Part shown: positions 1 through 8,855 of the stretch, one piece after another
How the letters are laid out: each line of letters begins with the position of its first letter
Numbering within the stretch: the stretch's first letter is position 1
Origin: Flavobacteriaceae bacterium
GTDB taxonomy: Bacteria > Bacteroidota > Bacteroidia > Flavobacteriales > Flavobacteriaceae
NCBI GenBank assembly: GCA_024763365.1
Contig: JANTFO010000006.1
Span: 1-45,241 of the forward strand
Length of the DNA: 45,241 nucleotides
Reading direction: 5' to 3'
The notes under the pieces: model-generated
What the model saw: only the letters and a program-made list of their open reading frames with translations
Told to the model about the DNA's origin: nothing
The model's database searches: none
Translations under genes and position numbers: made by a program

Positions 1-2
1 GT

Positions 3-524
3 GTACAAGATGAGATAGACGTTTACTTTGCCACTTTTGCCAAGAGTTTTGCGAGCATAGGTGCTTTTGTAGCTTCTACCAAAGAAGTGATCTTACACTT
101 ACAATACACTATGCGCTCACAGATTTTTGCCAAATCCTTACCCATGCCCATGGTAGAAGGAGCCTTGTACAAATTGAGTTTGATACGGGAATCCTCTGCT
201 CAGAAAGACAAACTTTGGACGATCGTTAGAGCCTTACAAAAAGGTTTGACAGACTTGGGTTATGAGATAGGTTCTACCAACTCAGCCGTTACACCGGTTT
301 ACTTAAAAGGAAGTATTGAGGATGCCCGTAATATTGTAGAAGAAATGCGTGAAAAATACGGCGTATTTACTTCCATGGTAGTTTATCCCGTGATTCCAAA
401 AGGCATGATCATCTTACGTATCATCCCTACAGCTGCCCATACCATGAAAGAAGTGGAAGAGACACTGGAAGTCTTTGATAAAATGAAACCTTTTATAGAG
501 TCGTTGGCCACAAAACACGCTTAA
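3..524 (+). CDS. Pyridoxal-phosphate-dependent aminotransferase class I/II / alpha-oxoamine synthase family (serine palmitoyltransferase/KBL-like), C-terminal part, truncated by window edge
   Basis: Frame open from base 3 (VQDEIDVYFATFAKSFASIGAFVAS...), upstream of the tracked ORF at 87; the AKS[FL] lysine region and C-terminal fold-type I pattern resemble AOS enzymes. Confidence 0.75.
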   Translation, partial: VQDEIDVYFATFAKSFASIGAFVASTKEVILHLQYTMRSQIFAKSLPMPMVEGALYKLSLIRESSAQKDKLWTIVRALQKGLTDLGYEIGSTNSAVTPVYLKGSIEDARNIVEEMREKYGVFTSMVVYPVIPKGMIILRIIPTAAHTMKEVEETLEVFDKMKPFIESLATKHA

Positions 525-525
525 A

Positions 526-969
526 TTGCAATGGCAGTATAAATCATACGACCAACTCACAAAAGACGAATTATATAAGATCCTTCGCCTGCGGGCGGAG
601 GTTTTTGTTGTGGAGCAAGATTGTCCCTATCAGGATGTGGATAATAAAGATCAAAAAGCCTTGCATGTTTTTGCTATGGATGAAGGAGAGGCCATAGCTT
701 ATACACGTATTTTTTATGCCGGAGATTATTTTCAGGAACCGGCTATTGGCCGTGTGGTTATCCAAAAAAAATACAGAGGGAGTGGTTTAGGACAAACTTT
801 AATGCAAAAAACCATCGAAAAAATGCAAGAATTAGGTTTGGCTAAAGAAATCCGTATCAGTGCGCAGCAATATTTAAAGAATTTCTATGAAAGTTTTGGT
901 TTTAAACAAATAGGCGAACCTTATCTGGAAGATGGCATACCCCATATTGGGATGTTGCGAAAAGAATAG
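526..969 (+). CDS. GNAT family N-acetyltransferase (ElaA-like)
   Basis: LRAEVFVVEQDCPYQDVDNKDQ...RVVIQKKYRGSGLGQTLM; TTG start 1 nt after the preceding stop. Confidence 0.85.
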   Translation: MQWQYKSYDQLTKDELYKILRLRAEVFVVEQDCPYQDVDNKDQKALHVFAMDEGEAIAYTRIFYAGDYFQEPAIGRVVIQKKYRGSGLGQTLMQKTIEKMQELGLAKEIRISAQQYLKNFYESFGFKQIGEPYLEDGIPHIGMLRKE

Positions 970-970
970 T

Positions 971-1426
971 ATGAAAAATTACGATTTACATATTGAGAAA
1001 ATTAGAGAATTGGTATCTGGATCGCAGTCAAAGGAGGTTACTCTTCAAAGCATTTGTGATTATCTAAAAAATAACATTCCCCACTACGATTGGGTTGGTT
1101 TTTACTTTGCCGATCACACCAACCAAACTTTACATTTAGGCCCCCATGCTGGAGACCCAACAGACCATACCGTAATTCCATTTGGAAAAGGTATTTGTGG
1201 ACAAGTGGCCCTTAGTAACACTAATTTTTTAGTACCCGATGTCGCAGCTCAGGACAATTATATCGCCTGTAGTATTGACGTAAAATCAGAGTTGGTAGTG
1301 CCACTTTTTGTCAATAGAAAAAACATAGGCCAGATAGATATAGATTCACATATTTTCGACGCTTTTTCGGAGGAAGATGAAAGGTTTTTGGAGGAAGTTA
1401 ATAAAATTGTATCAAAGCTGTTTTAA
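971..1426 (+). CDS. GAF domain-containing protein (free methionine-(R)-sulfoxide reductase-like)
   Basis: HYDWVGFYF...LGPHAGDPTDHTVIPFGKGICGQVA...SELVVPLF pattern; ATG at 971 preferred to the ORF-track start at 932. Confidence 0.8.
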   Translation: MKNYDLHIEKIRELVSGSQSKEVTLQSICDYLKNNIPHYDWVGFYFADHTNQTLHLGPHAGDPTDHTVIPFGKGICGQVALSNTNFLVPDVAAQDNYIACSIDVKSELVVPLFVNRKNIGQIDIDSHIFDAFSEEDERFLEEVNKIVSKLF

Positions 1427-1427
1427 A

Positions 1428-1820
1428 ATGAATGATAAAATTATATATCAAGGTAATTCAACATATTTAGTATTATACTTTTTTATCTCTCTTTTTCCTT
1501 TCGCAATAATTACCTATTTGTTATTTAACTTTGAAGCACCACAAAAAATCACTTTGATAGGCTTTCTTATAACCATCCTTTACTTAATTATAGGTTTTGC
1601 ATTTTTAGTAAATAAATGGATTTCAATTAGTTTTCATGAGGAAAAAATTGAGATATATAAAATCTTGTTAGGGAAAACGATCAAAATACCTTATAGATAT
1701 CTAATAAATTATACTTGTATTGACGGCCATAGGGGTTATCATATCAATATTATTAAATATAAAACCTTCAGACTCAAAATTGTTAATGAAATATGGAAGC
1801 GGATTAAGAAATATTATTGA
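1428..1820 (+). CDS. Hypothetical protein with two N-terminal hydrophobic helices
   Basis: ORF open 1377-1820; ATG at 1428 follows the GAF gene stop; two hydrophobic segments followed by a PH-like polar C-terminus. Confidence 0.5.
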   Translation: MNDKIIYQGNSTYLVLYFFISLFPFAIITYLLFNFEAPQKITLIGFLITILYLIIGFAFLVNKWISISFHEEKIEIYKILLGKTIKIPYRYLINYTCIDGHRGYHINIIKYKTFRLKIVNEIWKRIKKYY

Positions 1821-1823
1821 TAA

Positions 1824-2597
1824 TTAAATATTTTTCACAATCACTTCCAACACCTCTCGCCATTCTTTGACCAACATCAAGTCATGGCCGGCATTTTTGA
1901 TAATAATGGGTTTGGTTTCGTATTTTTTGGCGGTTTTGTTCAATTGTTTTAAAGAAACGCTTCCATCTTTTTCTCCACCGATTAAAACTATTTCTGTATG
2001 GATATTTTTGGTATTTACAAGATTAAAACCCAGCATACCCAGATAAGCCCCAAAAGATTCATTGTCCAATTGCTTATAAAAAGGAGCAATGTCTCCAAAT
2101 GGGTAATCAGTAGTAAACATCAGCTTTTTAAATAGCTTTTTGTTTGAGATAATTCTTTTTAGGTTTAGTGTAAGATTAGCCATTAGAAAACTCAAAGGGT
2201 AATGCTTAATTACCTTAAAAGTAGCATCCCAAATACCATAAGGCGGGACAGGAGCCAGGAGAATAGCTTTTATATATGAGTGTTTTTCCAGAAATTTTTG
2301 CACGACAAATCCTCCCATTGAATGCCCTACTAAAAGAGGTTCTTGGCCAATCTCAACGATCACTCTTTCTACATCTTTGACATATTGTTTGATGCTTAAA
2401 AAGTTAATGTTTTTTAGTTTATCGCTTTTTCCGTGATTGGACAAACTCAAGGCATAAGCTTTGATGTTTTGCTTTTCCAATTCCGGCAAAAAATACTCGT
2501 TATAACACCAAGCTGCATGCCACATACCATGAATAAAAAGCAAAGGTTTTTTATTCTTTTGTTCTTGGGGATGGTTTTCTAATAATTCTAAATACAT
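1824..2597 (-). CDS. Alpha/beta hydrolase
   Basis: LFIHGMWHAAWCY, GHSMGG nucleophile elbow, C-terminal NAGHDLM. Confidence 0.9.
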   Translation of the reverse strand: MYLELLENHPQEQKNKKPLLFIHGMWHAAWCYNEYFLPELEKQNIKAYALSLSNHGKSDKLKNINFLSIKQYVKDVERVIVEIGQEPLLVGHSMGGFVVQKFLEKHSYIKAILLAPVPPYGIWDATFKVIKHYPLSFLMANLTLNLKRIISNKKLFKKLMFTTDYPFGDIAPFYKQLDNESFGAYLGMLGFNLVNTKNIHTEIVLIGGEKDGSVSLKQLNKTAKKYETKPIIIKNAGHDLMLVKEWREVLEVIVKNI

Positions 2598-2689
2598 AAT
2601 GTCTAAATTTTAGAATAGATTTAAAATAATTGACTACAAGATACTAAATTATCTTCGTAACTTTACGCTCCTTTTAAAATTTAAGACCG

Positions 2690-4075
2690 ATGAATATTCA
2701 AAACTATATTTCAGTAAATAAGCAACGCTTTCTCGATGAACTTTTCGATATTTTAAAAATACCTTCCGTCAGTGCTGATCCCAATCATAAAGAGGATATG
2801 ATCAAAATGGCCGAAGCGACCAAAACGGCTCTTGAAAAAGCCGGTTGTGATAAAGTGGAAACCTGTGAAACACCCGGCAACCCCATTGTGTATGGAGAAA
2901 AAATTATCGACCCTTCTTTACCTACCGTTTTAATCTATGGACATTATGATGTACAACCTGCCGATCCAATTGAATTGTGGGACTCTCCCGCTTTTGAACC
3001 GATCATCAAGAAAACGGATATTCACCCTGACGGGGCTATTTATGCCCGCGGTTCTTGTGATGATAAAGGCCAATTCTATATGCACGTAAAAGCATTGGAA
3101 TTTATGACAGAAACCGGTAATTTACCTTGTAATGTTAAGTTTATGATTGAGGGGGAAGAAGAAGTGGGATCATCAAGTTTAGATTGGTTCGTAAGACGTA
3201 ATCAGGAGAAATTAAAAAATGATGTCATCCTGATTTCTGACACAGGCATGATCAGCAATCAGCAACCTTCTATCACTACCGGATTAAGAGGATTGAGTTA
3301 TGTAGAAGTGGAAGTAACCGGCCCTAATCGTGACTTGCATTCCGGTTTGTATGGTGGTGCCGTGGCCAACCCCATCAATATTTTAAATAAGATGATCGCT
3401 TCTTTACATGATGAAAATAACCATATTACTATTCCCGGATTTTATGATAAAGTATTGGAAGCTACCGATGAGGAACGTAAAGAAATGGCCAAAGCGCCCT
3501 TTAGTTTAGACGACTATAAAAAAGCTTTGAATATTGAGGATGTATATGGAGAAAAAGGATTTACTACCTTAGAAAGAGCTTCTATTCGTCCCACGTTAGA
3601 TGTCAATGGTATTTGGGGAGGTTATACCGGAGAAGGAGCCAAAACGGTTATCCCATCCAAGGCATACGCCAAAATATCCATGCGTCTTGTCCCGAATCAG
3701 CACTCAGATGAGATTACAAAACTCTTTACCAATCATTTTGAAAAGATAGCACCTAAATCTGTCAAAGTGAAAGTGATACCTCATCATGGTGGCGAAGCCT
3801 ATGTTACTCCAATTGATAATATAGGATACAAAGCAGCCAACAAAGCTTATACTGAAACATTTGGCGTGCCGGCTATTCCACAGCGAAGTGGTGGTAGTAT
3901 TCCTATTGTAGCTTTATTTGAAAAGGAATTGAAAAGCAAAACGATTTTAATGGGATTTGGTTTAGATAGCGATGCCATTCATTCACCTAATGAGCATTTT
4001 GGTGTATTTAATTATCTAAAAGGTATTGAAACTATACCACTTTTTTTCAAGTATTTTACAGAAATGAGCCAATAG
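2690..4075 (+). CDS. Dipeptidase, M20/M25/M40 metallopeptidase family
   Basis: VLIYGHYDVQPADP...WDSPAFEP, GSCDDKGQ, MIEGEEEVGSSSL, DLHSGLYGG motifs. Confidence 0.93.
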   Translation: MNIQNYISVNKQRFLDELFDILKIPSVSADPNHKEDMIKMAEATKTALEKAGCDKVETCETPGNPIVYGEKIIDPSLPTVLIYGHYDVQPADPIELWDSPAFEPIIKKTDIHPDGAIYARGSCDDKGQFYMHVKALEFMTETGNLPCNVKFMIEGEEEVGSSSLDWFVRRNQEKLKNDVILISDTGMISNQQPSITTGLRGLSYVEVEVTGPNRDLHSGLYGGAVANPINILNKMIASLHDENNHITIPGFYDKVLEATDEERKEMAKAPFSLDDYKKALNIEDVYGEKGFTTLERASIRPTLDVNGIWGGYTGEGAKTVIPSKAYAKISMRLVPNQHSDEITKLFTNHFEKIAPKSVKVKVIPHHGGEAYVTPIDNIGYKAANKAYTETFGVPAIPQRSGGSIPIVALFEKELKSKTILMGFGLDSDAIHSPNEHFGVFNYLKGIETIPLFFKYFTEMSQ

Positions 4076-4081
4076 TTTTTA

Positions 4082-4110
4082 ACCTAACAGGTTTTCAAAA
4101 CCTGTTAGGT
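4082..4110. repeat. Perfect 14-bp-arm palindrome ACCTAACAGGTTTT-C-AAAACCTGTTAGGT (intergenic hairpin/terminator or REP-like)
   Basis: Exact inverted repeat read directly; lies just downstream of the dipeptidase stop. Confidence 0.85.
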
Positions 4111-4295
4111 CTTTCCTTATAATTCATATAACCAGGCAATTATGTCTGGTTTTTTTGTTTTTGAAGTTTGTAGAAATAATTTTTGGCACAATTGATGATT
4201 AAAATAAAATGATTTCAAAACGAAATCGTTTGATGGGCTTTAAACCATTAGATTTTAAAACCATCAAAATAGTACAAACCGTAAATAGAAGCCTT

Positions 4296-5564
4296 ATGAG
4301 ATCTTTAACAAACACAAAAATTACTGCAATGTTTGCAGTAATACTTTTAAGTTTTGGTGCACTTTTCGCACAAGACGTTACAACTGTAAAAGCGACAAAC
4401 CCAGATATAAGTGATAATCTTGATTTGGAAATGGTAGCTTCTATTTTCGGAGATGCCAAGGATTTAGAAGATTTTGAAAGAAATCTCAACGATCCCGATT
4501 TAAAAATATCAAACCTTGATCTTAACAGAGACGGGTATGTAGATTATTTGAGGGTAGTAGAAGTCGCCGAGAATTATACCCATCTTATTGCTATTCAAGC
4601 AGTCATAGGGGAAGATTTATATCAAGACGTTGCTACTATTGAAGTAGAAAAAGATAATAATGGAGATGTCAGTGTACAAGTAGTAGGCGATGTATATATG
4701 TACGGACCTGATTATATCATAGAGCCGGTGTATGTATATCGCCCCGTCATTTATACTACTTTTTGGAGACCTTACTACCGGCCCTATTGTTCGGTATATT
4801 ACTGGGGGTATTATCCAATGTATTATAGATTATGGCATCCTTTCCATGTAAATGTATATCATACACATATCCACAGACATATCAATGTCCATCATACTTA
4901 TCACTATGTCCACCATAGAAGAAGTGCAGTGGCGGTTAACTTACACAAAGTACACAGACGTTATGATTATGCTAAAAAACACCCTCAAAGAACATATAGC
5001 CGTAGAACAGGGTATGATAGAAACCCAAAACTTGTAAAGAGTGCTTCACGCACACATAATACACGAAGAGTAGCATCAAAAACTACAAGCAAAAGAACAA
5101 ACTCATATCCAGTAAGAGCAGAAAGATCATCTGGGTCAAAAGCTTCAACAGGTAGAAGTGTCATTAGTAAAAGGAATACAAGTTCTAGTCAAAGAACAGC
5201 GCCCAAAGCTCGTACACAAAACAGCTCCAGAAGTTCAAAAGCTACAAGTAGGACTGTAATAAACAGAAAAAGTACGGCTACTAAAAATCCTGTAAGAAAA
5301 CAATCGACTAGTTCCAGAAGTGTGAGTGCAAGAAGCTCGCAACCAAAAACAAAATCTGTTTCAAGATCAAGTTCCAGCACTTCCTCTAAACCCAATGTGT
5401 CGAAAAGATCAAGCGGAAATTCATCAAAGAAATCCGTTTCACGAAGCACTTCAAAAAGATCCTCAGGTGCAAGAACCACTAAAACTAGAAACGTTAGCTC
5501 AACAGGAAAATCAACTTCGAGCAGAGGAAGTTCCAAAAGCAATTCAAGAGGAGCACGCAGATAA
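4296..5564 (+). CDS. Secreted hypothetical protein with Tyr/His-rich centre and long Ser/Lys/Arg low-complexity tail
   Basis: ORF 4209-5564; internal ATG at 4296 gives a signal-peptide-like N-terminus (MFAVILLSFGALFAQD); RPYYRPYCSVYYWGYYPMYYR...HTHIHRHINVHHTYHYVHHRR; tail >50% S/R/K/T. Confidence 0.7.
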   Translation: MRSLTNTKITAMFAVILLSFGALFAQDVTTVKATNPDISDNLDLEMVASIFGDAKDLEDFERNLNDPDLKISNLDLNRDGYVDYLRVVEVAENYTHLIAIQAVIGEDLYQDVATIEVEKDNNGDVSVQVVGDVYMYGPDYIIEPVYVYRPVIYTTFWRPYYRPYCSVYYWGYYPMYYRLWHPFHVNVYHTHIHRHINVHHTYHYVHHRRSAVAVNLHKVHRRYDYAKKHPQRTYSRRTGYDRNPKLVKSASRTHNTRRVASKTTSKRTNSYPVRAERSSGSKASTGRSVISKRNTSSSQRTAPKARTQNSSRSSKATSRTVINRKSTATKNPVRKQSTSSRSVSARSSQPKTKSVSRSSSSTSSKPNVSKRSSGNSSKKSVSRSTSKRSSGARTTKTRNVSSTGKSTSSRGSSKSNSRGARR

Positions 5565-5592
5565 TATTCTGGAAAAGAAAATTATATAATGG

Positions 5593-5619
5593 AAACCGCC
5601 CAATTAGGGTGGTTTTTTT
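5593..5619. terminator. Rho-independent terminator between convergent genes
   Basis: AAACCGCCC-AATTA-GGGTGGTTT followed by T-tract. Confidence 0.75.
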
Positions 5620-7450
5620 AGTTTAAGGAATTTAGTTTTTTACCTAAATAAACTAGTTTATACCCCGGTTCGACAGGGACACGTTCACTGGCAGAAGGAA
5701 TGATGTGAATCACACCATCTAAATCTTTAATAAAAATTGGAATAGTCTTAATATCTTGTTTAGTGATACTTAGGATTTCCTGATAATGCTCTTTTGATTT
5801 GATGTTAATTTCATTTATGTAAGGAAAATCTCTAACCACTTCACTTATATTAATATAATCATCGGTGTGTGAAAAGAGGCCTTCTTCGGGATAAGAATTA
5901 GGATCATGCATTTCTTCAGCACTGATTAACCTAAAAGCACCCATTTCACCAAAATATGGTTTTAATTTTGCAATAGCATACTCGTTAATCCGGCTACTTC
6001 CGGTAAGAGCAAGAATATAGCCCATATCACTCAATTCTATATCTTCTACTAAATCTTCTGAATAAATATCACATTCAATAGCTTCCAAATCCATTTTTTT
6101 AGCCATTTCTACAGACTTAGCATTACTATCCATTAACACCACACTTCTACCCTCATCTTGTAAATATTTAGCGATGAGCCTTGAAGGTGGGGAAGCACCT
6201 ACAATTAGTATACCTTCTGATTTCTCCAATAATACTTTAGTTATTTTAGCCATAATTCTGGCTGTTGTGGCATTTAATAAAACCGTTCCTAATACGATCA
6301 TAAAAACCAGTGGCGTGATATAAACTGCACCTTCAACACCCTGCATGGATAACTTTAGTCCAAAAAGAGAAGCAATACCAGCGGCCACAATTCCTCTGGG
6401 GCCAACCCAACTAACAAATATTTTTTCATTGACTTTTAATTTGCTCTTAGCTGTGCTGAGAAATACCCCAAAAGGCCTAACCAATAAGACTACAATACCA
6501 AATAAAAGTAATGATTGCCAGTTGAAAATCAATTCTAAATCTGACATATTCATATTGGCGGAGAGTAAAATAAAAAGTAATGAAATTAATAAAATACTGA
6601 TAGCTTCTTTAAAATATAAAACATCCTTTAAAGCTTCCATATTCATATTACCCAATACCATTCCCATCATCACAACAGCCAACAAACCACTTTCATGAGC
6701 AAAAAGATCAGATACAACAAATACAGCCAATACAGTTGCCAGCGCAACGACATTGATTAAATAATGAGGAATCCATTTTTGTTTTAGTGCTAGAGCAAAA
6801 GCATAAGCAGCCGTAAACCCGATGGAAGTACCTATGATAACTATTTTTCCAAATTCGAGGAGGGCTTCTTTTGTGTATTGCGTACCATGTGCACTACCTA
6901 CGCTGATAAATTCAAAAACCAAAACAGCTATCAAAGCACCTATTGGATCTATTAATATTCCTTCCCATTTAAGTATGGCAGAAATATCTTTTTTAATAGA
7001 CAAATTTCTCAGTATGGGAGAAATAACAGTAGGACCAGTAACAATGATCAATGCCGAGAATAAAAATGACATTTCCCAATTAAGTCCTATGATATAATGA
7101 GCGGCTACACCCGCCACTGCAAAAGTGATAAAGGAACCTAAAGTGATGAGTTTATAAATAACCGGCCCAACATTTTTTATTTCCTCTTTTTTTAAAGTCA
7201 TACCACCTTCAAATAATATCAAAGCAATGGCCAGAGAGATAAAATTAAATAGCCTTTCTCCCGGGAAAATTCCGGTTTCACCATTCCACAAAGGTTCAAT
7301 CCATTTACTACCATCTTCTGTAAAAAAAGTAGAAAAAGGCCCAACGATCAACCCAATCAATATAAGCGGTAAAATAGCCGGTATTTTTAATCGCCACGCA
7401 GACCATTGTGCAAAGATTCCTAAGATGACAATTCCGGCTAGTTCTAACAT
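5618..7450 (-). CDS. Cation:proton antiporter (CPA1 type) with C-terminal TrkA-N/NAD-binding domain
   Basis: Multiple TM helices, LFEGGM, VTGPTVISPIL, FVSWVGPRGIVAAGIASLF; C-terminal ILIVGASPPSRLIAKYLQDEGRSVVLMD. Confidence 0.9.
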   Translation of the reverse strand: MLELAGIVILGIFAQWSAWRLKIPAILPLILIGLIVGPFSTFFTEDGSKWIEPLWNGETGIFPGERLFNFISLAIALILFEGGMTLKKEEIKNVGPVIYKLITLGSFITFAVAGVAAHYIIGLNWEMSFLFSALIIVTGPTVISPILRNLSIKKDISAILKWEGILIDPIGALIAVLVFEFISVGSAHGTQYTKEALLEFGKIVIIGTSIGFTAAYAFALALKQKWIPHYLINVVALATVLAVFVVSDLFAHESGLLAVVMMGMVLGNMNMEALKDVLYFKEAISILLISLLFILLSANMNMSDLELIFNWQSLLLFGIVVLLVRPFGVFLSTAKSKLKVNEKIFVSWVGPRGIVAAGIASLFGLKLSMQGVEGAVYITPLVFMIVLGTVLLNATTARIMAKITKVLLEKSEGILIVGASPPSRLIAKYLQDEGRSVVLMDSNAKSVEMAKKMDLEAIECDIYSEDLVEDIELSDMGYILALTGSSRINEYAIAKLKPYFGEMGAFRLISAEEMHDPNSYPEEGLFSHTDDYINISEVVRDFPYINEINIKSKEHYQEILSITKQDIKTIPIFIKDLDGVIHIIPSASERVPVEPGYKLVYLGKKLNSLN

Positions 7451-7555
7451 ATTTGAATAATTTTTAAAATGTCAAGAGTTGGTACTTATAACATAATTTC
7501 TGCAAATATAATAAGTTTATTACCTTGCCGACGTTAAAAAAAATCACATAAGAGT

Positions 7556-8809
7556 ATGGCATTAAACGTTTTTTCTGAAATAGCTACTTTAAAAAAAGTA
7601 GTTGTCCATAGGCCGGATGAAGGATTATCCAGAATATCACCCAAAAAAGCTGAGGAATTGCTTTTTGATGACATTATTCATTTGCCTTTAATGCAACATG
7701 AACATGAGATTTTTATTGATGTTTTGAAACTTTTTGTAGGTGAAAAAAATGTGATAGATACAGAAATAATGTTGGAAGAATCTTTAGATTATTCACAAAT
7801 AAACCGCGAAAAGCTCATTAATGATATCATTGTTTTTGAAGAACTTCCTTCCAGGGTAAAACCCATGATGATGGAGATGAACACTAAAAGATTAACCGAA
7901 TTACTCATCACCGGTTACTGCGAAAAGGAAGATGCATATCTTTTTGATGCCATCCCCAATTTTATTTTTACAAGGGACATTGCAGTAGTCATCAAGGACT
8001 ATATTTTGATTACCAAGGCAGATAAAGAAGCAAGGCACAGAGAAAATATTTTAGCTCGATACATCATCAATACCCATCCGATGTTTTTAGAGACGAGAAA
8101 ACAAAAGAAAATAATTGACTTGAACAATGTCGACTTATTTCCACCTTCAAGAAAAGGAAAACCAGTTTCCATGGAAGGTGGAGATGTGATGATGATACAC
8201 AATGACTATTTATTAATTGGGCATAGTGAAAGAACTTCTCAACATGCTATTAATTTATTGAAAGATTACCTTTTTGAAAGAGATATCATTGAAAATGTGG
8301 TAGAAATTGAAATACCCAATGAGCGTAATTATATGCATATAGATACGGTTTTCACTCAAATAAATGAGAATGATATGGTAGTATTCAAACCCATTATTTA
8401 CGATGGGGTAGGTTCTATGGTACGTGTATATCGAAAGTCCGGAGAAAAAAAGGATTATTTATCTGTAAAGGAATTGTTTTTACAGGAAATAAACCCTGAC
8501 ATGCAATTTATTTTTGGTGGAAAGGGCATGTATCCTTATCAAGAGCGAGAGCAATGGACAGACGCTTGTAATTTAGTGGCTGTTAAGCCGGGTGTAGCTT
8601 TGATTTATGATAGGAATCCAAAAACCGAAGAAGCCCTACAAGAAGCAGGATATAAAATTTTACCAGCAGCAGTACTTCTTGAAAAAGCCAAAGAAAAATC
8701 ATTTGACATTCAAAAAATCGAAAAAACTATTATCACTTTACCTTCGACAGAACTTTCCAGGGGTAGAGGAGGCTCACATTGTATGACTTGTCCGTTGGTA
8801 AGAGTTTAA
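7556..8809 (+). CDS. arcA: Arginine deiminase
   Basis: VVVHRPDEGLSRISP, FTRDIAVV, EGGDVMMI, HIDTVFTQ, catalytic-Cys region RGRGGSHCMTCPLVR. Confidence 0.9.
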   Translation: MALNVFSEIATLKKVVVHRPDEGLSRISPKKAEELLFDDIIHLPLMQHEHEIFIDVLKLFVGEKNVIDTEIMLEESLDYSQINREKLINDIIVFEELPSRVKPMMMEMNTKRLTELLITGYCEKEDAYLFDAIPNFIFTRDIAVVIKDYILITKADKEARHRENILARYIINTHPMFLETRKQKKIIDLNNVDLFPPSRKGKPVSMEGGDVMMIHNDYLLIGHSERTSQHAINLLKDYLFERDIIENVVEIEIPNERNYMHIDTVFTQINENDMVVFKPIIYDGVGSMVRVYRKSGEKKDYLSVKELFLQEINPDMQFIFGGKGMYPYQEREQWTDACNLVAVKPGVALIYDRNPKTEEALQEAGYKILPAAVLLEKAKEKSFDIQKIEKTIITLPSTELSRGRGGSHCMTCPLVRV

Positions 8810-8855
8810 AAAACAACTCATCAGATGACTCAAAGTCATCTGATGAGTTGTTTTT
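8809..8855. terminator. Perfect 22-bp-arm hairpin filling the intergenic gap of convergent genes (probable bidirectional terminator / REP-like element)
   Basis: AAAAACAACTCATCAGATGACT-CAA-AGTCATCTGATGAGTTGTTTTT, arms exactly complementary; overlaps both flanking stop codons. Confidence 0.88.

Noticed and set aside
5189-5542. Antisense 117-aa Leu/Glu/Asp-rich ORF
   Set aside because: Shadow of the Ser/Lys/Arg-rich low-complexity tail on the opposite strand.
5326-5589. 87-aa ORF in another frame
   Set aside because: Overlaps the same low-complexity tail; no start context or family signal.
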